From Gloeopeniophorella convolvens (taxonomy: Eukaryota; Basidiomycota; Agaricomycetes; Russulales), in contig WTXD01000048.1 in the NCBI GenBank assembly GCA_022496205.1, positions 1-64,000 of the forward strand: a stretch of 64,000 nt of DNA. The letters are read 5' to 3'. The position numbers and the translations under genes are program-made. Below the pieces are notes generated by a model. It had not been told where the DNA came from. It saw nothing but the letters and a program-made list of their open reading frames with translations, and did not search any database. Numbering within the stretch: position 1 is the stretch's first letter; every line of letters starts with the position of its first letter. Below, piece after piece: positions 20,722-33,016 of this stretch.

Positions 20722-23700
20722 CGAATTTGAAGGACATGTATTGGCTGTGTTTCGCGTGTCTGTTTGAGGCAATATCCAAACATCTCGCGAGCTATTGAAT
20801 ATTGAGTCTTGTCACCACTGGGATACGCAGGATACGTCACGCACTTGCCACGTCGTATTGAGTACAAGCCGTTCGCCTGAGTCGCTCGTACCAATGTCGG
20901 GCCGGAGTTCCGTCCCCAGATTTGGACCCACTGCCCTTCTCCGCAGCGACCATGACACCTCTTGTGTTCCTCCCACGACAAGATTTAAGAACAAACTTTG
21001 AATAGCCTAACCGCAAAGCTCGGGTAAATGGCGCAACCGTACAGTAACGCGCCCGATACGTTCTGCCAAGAGACCAGGGTGTGTAAATCTTCGATGAATC
21101 TTCAAGTTCAATTACTCCACAACGGCTGAGCTTCATGCATGCTTGCCAGGATCTGGTGATGGGCTTCTGCATGCGCGATCATTCAGATTCTGTGACAGCG
21201 GCATATGAACGCGCATATTGCATCGGGCAGATATTGAACTCATGACGCCACCCGGACCTGAGGCCCTAGCCAACCTATTGAATCTAGAGAAGAAGAAATC
21301 ATCATTCATGTCTCCGTCTTACCAACAATGGGATGCTCCGTTGGCTTGCGACAGCGTGGGGTGCTCAACTGTCAGATAGGTGTATCCCTGGATCTTTTGG
21401 CTTCTGGAAATCGACAAGCTCTAGACGAATGGGAAGACAGCTGGCCCCAAGGCGACATTGAGGTTCTGCCCTTCATTTTGCCTGGGAACAAGTCGCCATG
21501 TCGTCCGATAACTAGTTATCGGGTTATCCTTCTCAGATACGGGTCGACGCCGAAGTCGCAGGACGTCTGCCTCGACGTCAAGGGTGTCTATCATTGTCTA
21601 GCTTCCGGCTCCTAGGCTCCTTCACGCGCCCCGCGGGGATTAAGTCCTCGTTTCTGTCTTCCCAGCGAGAATCCTGAGCTTTTTGGACACCCTCCAATCA
21701 GCTGGCACGCCCGATGCGCTTCGTGCTCGCCCATCTCAGCTTCGAGTGCGGCCGCAACTCCCAAATCGGCCCAGCGCTATCGCGAGGCGCGCGTCATTTA
21801 CCCTATCACAAGTCTGACGGCGACTTGGAATGCGCACCCCCCCCCTCTGATTGGGCACACGAGAACGCGACCATTCAGCGACGTGCACCCACCTCGTGGC
21901 TCGCGAAGGGCATGTTTTCCATCCCCCATTGCCGCTTAACGGCGCGGGGGTCCATCGCGCTCTGTACGGCAGTGCCACGGTCTTTCCATTCGGGTGGAGG
22001 CAGGCAGGAGTGCAGTCCGGGTGCAGTTGCAGTTCGTGCGTACGGCACATTCCCGCCACTGGACCCCCGAGCGTGTCACTGATGCTACGGCACTAGGATC
22101 GTTCCTGTTGTATCCTATCTACGGCGAGCCATCCAAATGTCCGACGCACATGGGCTGCTTGGCTCTCTCTTGCCCATCTCCAGCGTAGCAGGCGGGGCAA
22201 CCAGCTGGAGTCTCGTAGTGGCTGCCACGAACCTGCAGCAGTGCCGCGGCACGGGGCGGCCGGGGTGACGACTTTGTGCCGTGCCGTCTGGCTTCGCAAG
22301 CGTCTGTCTGGCGTGCAGGGGTGCCCATGACGCCTCTTCTGCATCACACTTCCCAGGCTCGCCGGGTGCATCGCGCGGAAACGCCTGGCAGACCGTGTCA
22401 TGTGTCCAATAGGCTGCGCCCCCAATTCGAAGCGCGCGCGCGCGATTGGCCCGCCATAGTATGCATCGCAGCGCACGCAACGCATCGGGCAGCCCTGCCA
22501 AACAAGCTTTCCGCGCCTCGCCTCGTTCTCGCACCCTGATCCCAGCGGCCGAAAAGTAAGAGCCCGTCGCGGTCCGGGCCCTCGCGCATTTACACAGCCC
22601 AGAAACTTCCGGCGACCGGAGCGAGCGAGCGGCGGCGGCGTGCCTGGCAGGGCTCGCGTTAAGCCTTGCGAGGACTTGACGCCCCGCTCGTGCGGAATAT
22701 CCGCAGATAAGTGCTTAGTAGCGTGCGCGCTGGACTTATCCGCCCCGTCGTGCTATCGCGCGAGCAGGGGGCCGAGGTTACGCACTGACGGCGCACAGGG
22801 ACGCACGGGTCGCCGGGCAACGCGCGCGGCGATTCCGCATCGAGGGCATGGGATCCCCGAAGCTGGCGCGCCGCCCGCACCCCGCGCGTGGCAGGAGCTC
22901 GAGGGAGCGCGTGCCTGGGCAGCCAGCCAGCCAGCTTATCGATGCCGCGAAAGCGTCCGGGGCGCGGCGCGCGTCGAAGCTGGAGGGCGTCCTCGGCGCC
23001 GCTTCTCCTCGCACACCCCGCGCACTTCTACCCCGGATTGCGCGGGCGCGCGTACACGGGGGCCCAGGCGCAGCTGGGGCCGCCGCGGCGGGTCCTCTAA
23101 GTACGATCGCTCGCTCGCACACCCCCGCCGCCGATGTGCGTGCGCATATACTGTATATCCCGGCAACGCAAGCCCGCGCGCGCGCCAGGCCCGCCAATCG
23201 CGGGGCAGCGCGCATAAACTGCTCTCGCGGCGCCGTAATAGGCCTGGACACGCTGACACCCGCCCGAGTCTGACTTACTTACGCCGCTTCGACGTGCTTC
23301 GCGCGTCCCCGGCTTCGTCACCCCTGTGGCGCAGATGCAGGTGCAGGTGCACCACTGGCGGGCGCCGGACAGCGACGCCGCAAAAGCCCCGAGTGCTAGA
23401 CGCGCGCGCGTGCGCGACGCAGCGCACGAATGAATGCAGAACCGCGGTCGCGGGGCGACGCCACCGTTGCGCAGCCCCACGTCTGTGTCCATGTCCCACC
23501 GGTGCGCCGCGGTGGGGAGTGGCGCGGCGGCGGGGGATAGCGCGGCCGGGCGCAGGGGCGCGGCCAGGGGCGGACGGGTCGGATATGGGATAGGCGTGCA
23601 TGGCGCGCTAGCTCGGGGCGATTATTGCAGTGCAGACTCTGCGCTCGCGCCGGTGCGGAGGCTGGGGGCTGGGGGCTGGCCAGGTCCGCGGCGACGCTCG

Positions 23701-25488
23701 GGGGCAATTGATCGTCCCGCGGCGCGATGGGGAGGGCAGGGCAATGGAACGTCCGCGTCAGGTCGAGTGGACGTCAACGTTACTGCACGCGAAGCGCCGC
23801 GCGATGAGTCGTCCGTGATGCGAGGCGGCCGCGCCCCGATCCCTGCCCCTCCGTTGCACGTTGCTGGCCATCACGCTGACACGCCCAGACAGATTTGGGC
23901 TGGATCGTGTATGTAATGGCCCCCTTCCGTGGACCCGTGGGCTGTCGTTTCGGTGCGTCGAAGCTGGAGGGCGTGAGATGGGTGATTGATCGGTGTGATT
24001 GGTGGCGCGTAGGGAAGGAGGTCGAAGGAGCCTGGAGGAGGGCGGGATAAGCCTTACCGCTCACATAATCTGGCACACAACTCGAATCGAGCGCGCGCTC
24101 GTTGGTAACTTACTCACGTCTGTGCGCGGTGGGCCACACCCCGGCGGGCGGTGCGCACATGTACAGCCAGAGCAGGATACTTACAGTAGACTGGCACGAC
24201 GAGCAGCAGGCGATGCGCGCGCGACGATCGTTCGTAGCGCTCGCATGATATGACCCGCCCCCACGGGCCCGGCGATCATAAGTATGTAGCCCCCAATGAT
24301 CCAGTCGAATGACCCATCCATCTGCAACGAGACGAGTCGCCATCGTGCAACGCAACGCACAGAAATGACGCTGACGCCTCTGCCGTCGCACACATGCCAT
24401 GATCGTCCCACCGGCACCCATGGCAGATCATGATGACGGCACGGATCCCTGCCAGACTCGCACCTATCCGCAGAGGACCCCCGAGGGCCAAGCTTGTACG
24501 GTGAAATGAAATTTGCGCAGTGCGTGCGTGCGTGCAGTGGTGGCCAGGCTCGCGAGGCGCCGCCCGATCTCTGCGCATCTTTACTTTACGCACCGGCCGG
24601 CCGCGCGGCGCCAACGGTCGAGACTGCGCCCTTTGGTTTTTCGTATTCGTAGATAGCGCTGCTGCTAATGGTCACGATCCTGCGGATCTTTGGCGTACAC
24701 GCTCGCACGCACGCACGTACACGGGCCTCGGTTGCGCCACCGTGCAGCGTTTCGTGTTGGCGTGGGCATGAATCAACGCGCGCGCGCGCGCACTTCGCGG
24801 CGCGATCCGCGCGCACGCGCATCAGCCTCGGGCAGCAGCTGCGTCCCATCACAGAACCCGTCCGCGTCCGTCCAGATCCAGATCATCACCGGCACCTCTG
24901 AACTACATTGCAACGCTCCCATCAGCTTCTCACATACATCAGCGCGACAAACAAAGAGTTGTGGAGATATCAAATATTGTTGGTATTGCAGAGCCAGAGG
25001 AGACCATCCACGCATTACATGCACGTCCCGGCCCCACGGCGCCTAGGGGCCGTCTACACGGTATGGTACGTACGCTAGGTAAAAACAGAGCAAGGAAAAA
25101 GCACAGAGAGGGAAGGAAGGATGGACACGAAGGAGCGAAGAGGCCCCGCGGTGCGGTGCGGTGCGGTTGGTACGGGTACGTACTGTAGATGCGCAGCGGG
25201 GCGGATATACCGTTTGGAGAGGAAAGGAGAGGAGGGCGGGGCGGGTACGAGTACATTATCGGGCAGATCAGGGGAGGAAGAGCAGAAGGAGCGGGCGCGT
25301 ATACGGGCTAGGGCCTGTCCGTTCGTAGCACAACAACAACAGAGATAATCGAGGCAAGACACGGAGAGAGCCAGGAGAGAGAGAGAGAGGGAGCACAGCT
25401 GTAAATACGCGTAAGATAGATGTAATCAGGCGGGTCAAATCAAAGTGCAGGAGACACAGAGCGGGGAGCAGACAAGGGAGGGGGGTGG
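20722..25488. other. GC-rich gap between converging genes
   Basis: 4.8 kb lie between the 3' ends of two converging genes, so no promoter is required here, yet the gap is large. From about 22400 to 24000 the sequence is strongly GC-rich, with overlapping ORFs in all frames that are Arg/Ala/Pro-rich and show no domain; these reflect composition. One exon-like segment (24185-24321, minus) is listed separately. Confidence 0.45.
24185..24321 (-). other. Exon-like segment of an unrecognised gene
   Basis: A stretch flanked by a good acceptor (TTGCAG) and an excellent donor (GTAAGT) encodes 'MDGSFDWIIGGYILMIAG' followed by 'IMRALRTIVARA', a helix-like and membrane-like sequence. No partner exons were found on either side, so it may be chance or part of a short or non-coding transcript. 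Confidence 0.22.
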
Positions 25489-27399
25489 TCATGTATATCC
25501 AACGCCGTACGCGTCCTCCGGCGCATACCCAACGCCGCCGCCCTCCGCATACGCAACGCCAACGCCCACGGAGTAGCCATACTGCGCCTGCGCAGCGGCG
25601 TACCCCTCGTACGGCGACGGCGGCAGCGCGGGGTCCTGCGGCGGCGGGAACTTGGGCGCCGCGCCCGTGCCGAGCAGCGCAAACGGCGGGCCCACAACGT
25701 CGCGCCCGTCCGCCAGCGCGCCCGCGAGCTCCGAGCTGCCGCCGCCCGGCGCGCCACCGCGCTCGCTGTCCGACGCGGGCGACGGGTACGTGACCGTGCC
25801 GTGCTCCGACGCGTACCCGTCGCTGCCGCCCCCGCCGACCGAGGGCGTGGACGGGTGCGTAGGCGGCCCCGGCGCGTCGCCGACGGAGAGCGCGCCGAAG
25901 CGCTCGCTCGTGCTCACGCACGACCCGCGCCGCCCGCTGTCGTCGCCCGCGTCGCTCGCCACGTCCGAAAAGTACGGCCCGCTGGAGCTCGCGTCGCTCG
26001 TCGCGCCGTACAGCGAGATCAGCGAACCGCCCGAGCGGCGCGGCAGCGCAGATGCGCCCGGCCGGCGCGCGGGGAACTCGTAGTCCCCGGTAGGCAGAAT
26101 GCCTGTCGCAGGGACAGGCGGGGGCATGCCGAACGAGTAGCCTGTCTCGGGCGCGGGGCCGAACGGGTCCGGGTTGTGCCACGAAAAGTCCTGCGTAAAC
26201 ATCTCCTGCTGGTGGTCTGTCGCCGTGGGCGTGGGAGGGAGCGGCGGGAGCGGCGGGGCGGACGCGTGGAAGATGGCGGGGGCGGACGGGCGGTGCCCAA
26301 AGTTCGGGCGGCGGGGCTGCGTCTGCTGGAACGGGTGGAAGCGCGTGGGTGGCGCGGCGTGTGCCGATGCAACGCGGCCGGTGGGGAGGCTGCTGGGCAT
26401 GCCCATGCCCTCCGAGATGCTCGCGCGCATGTGCGGTGCGGGCGGGTGCAGCATCTGGTGGTGGTGGACAGGCGGCGCAGGCGGGATAAAGTCGAAATGA
26501 GTGCCTGACGCGCGGCCGACAGGCGACGCGCACGGGTGCTGCGCGAGCGCGCTCGTGGAGCGGCGGTGTTGCAGCATCTGCGGAGTGAGAACGGCAGACG
26601 GGAAGGACGAGGCGGAGGATGGTGGCGGTGGGGCATCTGCTGATGGTGCGGGTTGAAAGATGCGTGGGCGGGCTGTGGGGGCAGGTTGAGGACGGGGAGG
26701 GAGTTGCGGCGGAGCTCGTACGCGGCGGGGCTCGCGTCGGGCGGGGAGTGCACGGGGTGAGTGGGACCGAGCGAGTCGGTGACAAGGGGCGTCGGGGACA
26801 GGGCGGGCTGCCAGGAGGCGCTGGGGGCGTGGTGCGCGCGCGGGGATGGCTCGGGCGTCTGTGGCTCGAACTTGGTGATGGGGGACGCGCTGGACGAGGA
26901 CGAGGGCGGGACGTCGGTGGCGCTGTCGGGAGCGGCGTCGGAGGAGGGAGAGACGGCGGACGCGCTGGGCGCCTGCGAGGCGGGGGAGGACGACGACGGG
27001 TCGGTCCTGGCATTAGACTTTTTCTCCTTGGCGCGCCTGTTCTGGAACCAGACCTGGGGGGGCAGCGCGGCGATGAGCTGGGCATGCCCCGGACGAGGAG
27101 GGAAATACGGGACGCACCTGGACCTCCCTGGGGGACATCTTGAGCTCCTTTGCGAGGTCCTTGCGCTTGGGCGCGTTGGGCTTCTTGTCTGTGAGAAAGA
27201 CGCCCTCGAGGATCTCGAGCTGGGCGGGGGTGGTGCGCTTGCGGGTTTTGATGGTGTTGGGGACGTAGGTGTAGAACATCTTGTTGGGTACGTCCGTGGG
27301 GTCGACGCCGGGGGGGAGGAGGGAGTGGTGGAGGTAGGAGCGGGTTGGAGAGGGAGCGAAGGGCGGGGACCGTGCTGAGACGGGCTCCCCTAGTTGCAT
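25489..27399 (-). CDS. Homeodomain transcription factor
   Basis: Binds DNA through an N-terminal homeodomain, about residues 50-115 ('KTRKRTTPAQLEILEGVF' then 'REVQVWFQNRRAKEKK'), with the diagnostic recognition-helix WFQNRR split by a 64-nt intron (27117-27054). It resembles mushroom factors involved in development, such as the Schizophyllum hom genes; the orthologue was not assigned. The rest is a long Ser/Pro/Ala-rich tail ending 'YAPEDAYGVGYT'. The reading frame changes between about 26735 and 26620. A 49-nt intron (GTACGA...CCCACAG) restores it exactly, but it would remove 'YELRRNSLPVL', which looks coding, so a lost base is the other explanation. The ATG at 27399 is the first in the frame. 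Confidence 0.85.
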
Positions 27400-27420
27400 G
27401 CTACGCGGGAGAGCGACGTG

Positions 27421-27452
<32 letters not shown>

Positions 27453-28654
27453 GCGGCGACGGGGGCGACGGCGGCGGCGACGACGACGAGGACGAGTGAG
27501 AGGGGGAGGACGAGTGAGAGGAGAGATTTGAGGACGCTGGCGGGGAACGGAAAGGGAAGCAGTGTGGTGGAGTGTCGCAGAGAATTATATACTTAGACGG
27601 GTGCTATCCTGCAGATATCAATTTCCATTTATTTATTTTGAGTGGGCCGCGCGAATCGCACTCGCCGACGCTTCCCATCACCATCCTCACAATCCGAGCA
27701 CAACCGACCTCGCCTCGAGACACATCTCATCTCTCCTTCTCTTTCCCCTCCCCCTCTGACCTGAATCTGCCAGGTACTAACCACCTCTCCCCGTCGCCAT
27801 GCACGACCGTCCCCGCCCACTCTCTTCTTTTCCTGATGGCCCCCCACGCCCCCTTGATCTCCCCCTCCCTCCCATCACGGCACCTCTCCCCTCCACCGCC
27901 CACTCCCAACTGCTCCCGCCCGCCCACCACCGCCCTCGCCCCTGCAGCATCCGTGCCCGTCGCGCATCGCCACTGGTAACTGCTGACTGGCTGAGCCAGT
28001 GCTGAGCGTCTCAGGGCGCCCCGCTTACGGCGCGCCACCGCCCCGGGCCAGCCACGATCCCCGCACTAAGCTAGCTTCCCGCGCGCCGATCTGCGGCCCT
28101 TCCGGGCCCTGCGCCGGCCAGCCTTAGCCAGTCTTGTCCCCTCCTCCGAGTTCGAGCGTCCCCGCGCACAGATTGTATTCCCCATATCACTTTGCTTATC
28201 AAAAAAAAAAAAAAACAAGAGAGAAACGTCGCAGCAGTGTATCCATAGCAAGCAAGTAGGTACGTAGGCAATAGGTGCCCCGTGGCTAACCAACACGGGG
28301 CGGGCATCCAGGGTTGAAACGCAAGAACAAACAGGGCGCGAGCAATGTGGGTGGGATGGGCATGGAGGACGGAGGGGGCATGCGGTATGTAGTAGATAGG
28401 TGTATGTATGTAGGAGGGAGGTAGCGTAACGTGGTTATGTATTCGGTCGATCTGTATATATGTATATGTGCGTGGATGGATGGATGCGTGGATGAGTGGA
28501 TGCATGGGTGAATCAACAGCCCGGCGCGCACAACCCAACGCGCGCGCGCCGGACGGGTTCTAACAATCAGTCGCAGTCACAGTTGCATGTCATGAGGAAG
28601 GAAGGGGGGATAGCGCGGGCGGGCAGACGGACAGACGCCGCGGTGACGCACGCG
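27400..28654. other. Intergenic: homeodomain promoter and WEE1 3' flank
   Basis: 1.25 kb including the microsatellite, an A14 run near 28201, pyrimidine-rich stretches and short GGAT/ATGT repeats (28380-28505). ORFs are short and compositionally biased. No gene recognised. Confidence 0.45.
27421..27452. repeat. (TGCG)8 microsatellite
   Basis: Eight perfect TGCG units lie about 20-55 bp upstream of the homeodomain start codon, followed by GGC/GAC-rich triplets to about 27500. It sits in the likely 5' UTR or core promoter and is expected to vary in length. Confidence 0.9.
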
Positions 28655-31600
28655 CTAGGCGCCGACGTCCATGTCCATCGCGTCATCCGCGTCCGCCGCG
28701 TGCCCGAGCACCTCCGCCAAGAAGCCCGCCGGCACGCCCGCCAGCGGCGACGCCGCAAACGCAGCCTCGCCCGCCGCCCGCGCGCGCGCAAGCAGACGCT
28801 CCATCGCCGCGCGCGTGCGCTCGACCACCGGGTCCGCGCGCAGTGCCGCGCTGCTCAGGCGCGCGCCCGGGTCCGCGCGGAGCAGCGCCGCGAGGAGCGC
28901 GCGCAGCTCGCGCGATGTGTCGGGCGGGAGCGCGGCAGGCGCGAGGTCGTCCTGTCGTAGGCGGTGCCACGGCTCGCCTCTGCCGAGACACGACACGACA
29001 CGACGTCAGCACATCCGAGCCGAGCCAATTAAAGGGACGCGGCACGCACTCGCCAGGCACGACGATGTTCGACGCCGTCTCGAGGAGCGTCATGCCAAGG
29101 CTGAACATGTCCGCCGCCGCGCCGTACGTGCCCTGCAGCACCTCGGGCGCGAGGTACTGCTTGTCGCCCTCGCGCTCAAAGCCCGTCCCGCCGGGCGGGC
29201 GCGGCCAGCGCGACGCCATCCCAAAGTCGCCGATCTTGAGCCGCCCATCGCGCGTGACAAATATGTTCGCCGGTTTGAGGTCCAGATGGATCACGCCCGC
29301 GTCGTGGATGAACGCCACGCCCTGTGTGCCCCGAACCGTGCGTCAGCCCTGCCACAACGTGGGGTGGAGCGGGCGACGTACATTGCTGAGATCCGCGACG
29401 ATCTTCCACACACGCGCCTCGTCTAGCCGCGGGAACGCGCGCCCGTACTCCCACAGAAACCGCGCAAAGTTCCCGCACTCGCACAGCTCCGTCTGGATGT
29501 AGAGCGCGTCGTCCTGTTCCCAGCTGTCGAGGTATGCGAGCACGTTCGGATGCGCCGCGCCGCCCGCGGTCCGCGCGAGGTGCTGCAGCACTTCGACCTC
29601 TTCGCGCAGGCGCAGCCTAGACCCCCAATCAAAACATACAGTCAGTCGCTGATGCGTTTACGGCATGGCGCGGAAGCACGGAAGCACGGAAGCACACGGC
29701 ATCACGGGCCCTCGGCAACGCGCGCGGCAGACCCTGCACCACCAAACGCGAGCCGGATGCAGAGCGCAGAAAAAAAAAAAAACAGGGCGAAAAGAAAATC
29801 AGAGGGCAAGACAAAATCACGGAGGACGTCCGTGCGGGTGGCGTGCGCCCGGATCGATTGGGCGCAGCCGCATCGCGAAGCGCGCCGCACGGTGACAGAT
29901 GCCATCACCACCATGGGAAAAAAGAACCCCGGCCCAACGACGGCAAACGGTGGCGCGCGCCCAAACCAAGAGACAGAGCAAGAGAGAGAGAGAGAGGGAG
30001 ACGGGGGGAGCGCAACGGGACGCACCTGTGCCGCACACCCTCGAACTGCTTCGACTTTTTCACAGCCGAGATATCGCCCGTGCCGCCTTGCCGCCGCACC
30101 TTCATCACCTTGCCAAACTCGCCGCTCCCCACCTCCCCGATCTCCACAAACTCGCGCTCGAACCGCCCCGGCCGCGCGTGCGCGCCCGACAGCCCGCCGC
30201 CCTCGCACGTCGCGCTGGGTGTCGGATGCCGCGCCGGGCTCCCGCACGCCGGCCCGCGCCGCGACGGCGACGCGAGCGTCGTCGTCGTCGCCGTGGACGA
30301 CGATGCGTCCGACGAGCTCGACGCCGTCCGGGACGGCGCGAGGTGGCTTGGGATGCTCGACTTCAGCGGCGAGAGCCGCGGCGGGATCCGCGGTGGCGGG
30401 AGCTGCCAGCCTGCATGCGCCACTACATCAGTATAACATAGCGTGGCGTACGGGAAACACCCACCGCCGATGGTAGGGCTCGCGTCGCCGCTCCCGCTCG
30501 CTGCGCGCGAGATCGCGCCGCTGCTGCTCCGCCGCGAGAGCCACCCGCCGCTGGGCCGCACGGGCGGCCGCCCGAGCCCGAGCCCGTCGTACGACGTCCT
30601 GCGCTCGCTCGGACTTGTGTCTCCCGGCGCGCGCTCCTCGTCGCTGTCGTCTGCCGACGTCGCGCGCCGCGGGAGGGGCGGGAACGCAGCGGGCAGGCTT
30701 TGCCTGGGTGCCTTTCTACCCTTGCCATGGGGCGTTTCGCCGTGCGCGCCGCGGCCTCGGCATTCTGCGCGCCACCGTCGTCGTCGTCGTCGAGCCCAAA
30801 GTCGAATCCGATCCTGCTCGCCACCGCGCTCTGCCACGGCCGTGCGCCACCAAACGCGAGCGCCGTCTTGACGCGCTTCTGCGGCGTCCCCGGCGGCCGC
30901 ATCCCCCCGCCTGTGCCGGACGCGTCGCTCGGCGCGTGCTCGTCCGCTCGCGCGGCGTCCGCGAGCACGCGCACGATGAACGCGTCCACAGTGCCCGTGT
31001 CGGACGGCGCGCCGAGCGAGGACGCCGCGGACGAGGACGACACGAGCGCCGGCCAGCCCGCGCTCGCGGACGGGCCGAACCCGGGCGTGACGAGGTCCGC
31101 GTCCGAGCTGCCGCTCCCGAGCGTGCTCACGCTCGTCGACGCGCGCGGCATCACGAGCTGCACCGACTCGGAGCGGCCGAGCGTGTAGCGCGGGCGCGGC
31201 GCGGGGGGCGCGGGCGCGCTGCTGGCACCCTCGTCCTCGGAGAGGACGACGCCCGAGTCGCGCGGGCGGTACTTCTTCTCGATGCGGCACGTGCCGCGCG
31301 AGCGCGGCGACGGCGTGCTGTGCGTAACCGCGACCGAGAAGGACGCGCGGTCCCGGTCCCGGTCCCACCCAAAGCTGGTGTCCGCGGCGTGCGCGGGCGT
31401 GAAGCCGCTGCTGCTGCTGAAGAAGAGGTCCTCCGCGCCGTCGTTGTCCATCGCGTGCACGTCGACCTCGACCGGCGCAAAGTCGCTTTCATCCTCGTCC
31501 GAGATTTCGCCCATCATCGACATGTCCATCGGCACGAATTCGGAGAGCGGCGACGACGGCGCCGCGGGCGACCCCCAGCCGCTCGGGATCTCGCCCTCTC

Positions 31601-33016
31601 CTCCAAAGATAGGGTCCGGTCCCGCGTAGCTGTGGCGCGTGGGGAAGCCTGGGCGTACAAAGGCTGGCACAGGTCGTCGCCGCGCGGGCGTGCTGCTGGA
31701 AAATGCACCCGAGGGCGAGTCGAGCGCCATCATCGTGACGGGGCGAGGCCGTGCGGGCGTGGAGGCTGTGGTTGGCTGTGGTCGGCGCTGCTGGATGGCC
31801 GGGCCGAAGAAGAGGGTGGCGCTGCCGGAGCTCTCAAGGCGCTTATTGGTGGGGCGCGTCTGGGAGATGGACTGCGTGCGTGTGCGCACAAGGGATGTGG
31901 CTTCCTCGCGCTTGCTGCGCGCCGACGCCGTCGACACGTTGCTCGCGTGCGTGGTGCGTTGTCGTGGTTTCGGTGATGCTAGGGGCGATGACGGAACAAA
32001 GGACGGACGCGACTGAGAAGTGGGGAATGCGACGCTGGAGGACGGATCTGGCTCGCGCTTGGTTGGCTTTGCGGCGGCGAGCGTGTGAAAGAGGGACTAA
32101 GCGCCAGAGTCAGAGCGCGAGTCTTAAAAAGCCGCCATGGCCACAAGCCATCAAGGGACGGATCAGTGCTCACCTGCGAACTAGTGTTGGCGCTCTCCAT
32201 CAGTTCCTGACTCACCGGTCTACTTCGCGCGAGCCGTTTCGTGATGTGACCGCCGGGCGACACGTCGACGGCCTCTTCCTCGCCTAGGACCGCTTCAGCC
32301 TCCTCCTTGTCTATGCGGAGCCTGGCCAGTGTGGCTGAACCCGTGCGCAGGAGGCCCTCCGTCTCTCGGCTCGACCGCTCGCGAGGCGTGCGAAACTTGG
32401 GCGCTGGGAGGGGAGCGAGACGGCCAAGCGAGCCTTCGCCTGAGGCCTTTGTGACGGCGAGTGGAGTCATGCCTCGCTTGGGGTACGGGGCCGTGACGGG
32501 GAGTGGTGTTGGTTTTCGCTTGATGCCGGCGGTGCCAGATGTGGCAGGGAGTTTTTGCGCGGCCGGAGGCTTTGTGGCTGGGGTGGTGCGCGCTGGCGTC
32601 TGCGCAAGGGGCGGAGGGCGGAACACGAGTTCGGGGGGAGGCGGTGGCATCATTGATCGCTGAGAGCGGGTCCTGGGTCCCCGCGACGGGGCCTTTGAGG
32701 GCGCACGGGAGGTGCTGGAACCCGAGGAGAGGAAGAGGCCTTCGTCGTCCTCGAGGGGCGCTGGGGGCATGGTGGGCATGGCCTTTGTGAACGAGGGGCG
32801 CGATGGTGCCTTTTGATCTGAGCCAAAGTACTTCCTGAAGGGAGCCGAGAGCGGAGGCGAGCGGCCAAAGATATCATCTGCATCCATCGGTAGCATGCCT
32901 GGATCCGAGTCGCCGTCCAAATCCGAGTCTGGAGGCACAAAGGACTTTCTACGCAGAGGCGAGGGGGTGAGGGATTGGGAGGGGAAGGTACGCCGAGAAC
33001 GATTGGAGGAGGCCAT
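28655..33016 (-). CDS. WEE1: WEE1-type cell-cycle kinase
   Basis: Expected to phosphorylate the inhibitory Tyr of Cdk1 and delay mitosis. Six exons: 33016-32174, 32096-30465, 30410-30026, 29616-29382, 29321-29050, 28979-28655. The first two, which look like separate ORFs, join in phase through a 77-nt intron. The product is about 1230 residues. The kinase domain covers about 908-1190: glycine loop 'EVGSGEFGKV', ATP lysine 'AVKKSK', catalytic loop 'HLDLKPANIF', DFG, and APE in 'LAPEVLQ'. 'LCECGNFARFLWEYGR' and 'MASRWPRP' are WEE1-like. The long N-terminus is disordered, as usual for regulation by phosphorylation. Intron 3 (30025-29617, 409 nt) is far longer than any neighbour. One base is missing at about 30711-30722. 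An ATG at 33118 is an alternative start. Confidence 0.9.

Noticed and set aside
20511..20981. Minus-strand ORF with a long Ser run
   Set aside because: Antisense of the acidic C-terminus of the BSD protein.
22640..23593. 317-codon plus-strand ORF in GC-rich DNA
   Set aside because: No motif, many overlapping ORFs on both strands, composition-driven.
25268..27085. 605-codon minus-strand ORF rich in Pro, Arg and Ala
   Set aside because: It is a shadow of the homeodomain gene in another frame, produced by GC-rich codons.
30615..31976. 453-codon plus-strand ORF
   Set aside because: Antisense shadow of the WEE1 N-terminus; no domain and extreme Arg/Ala bias.
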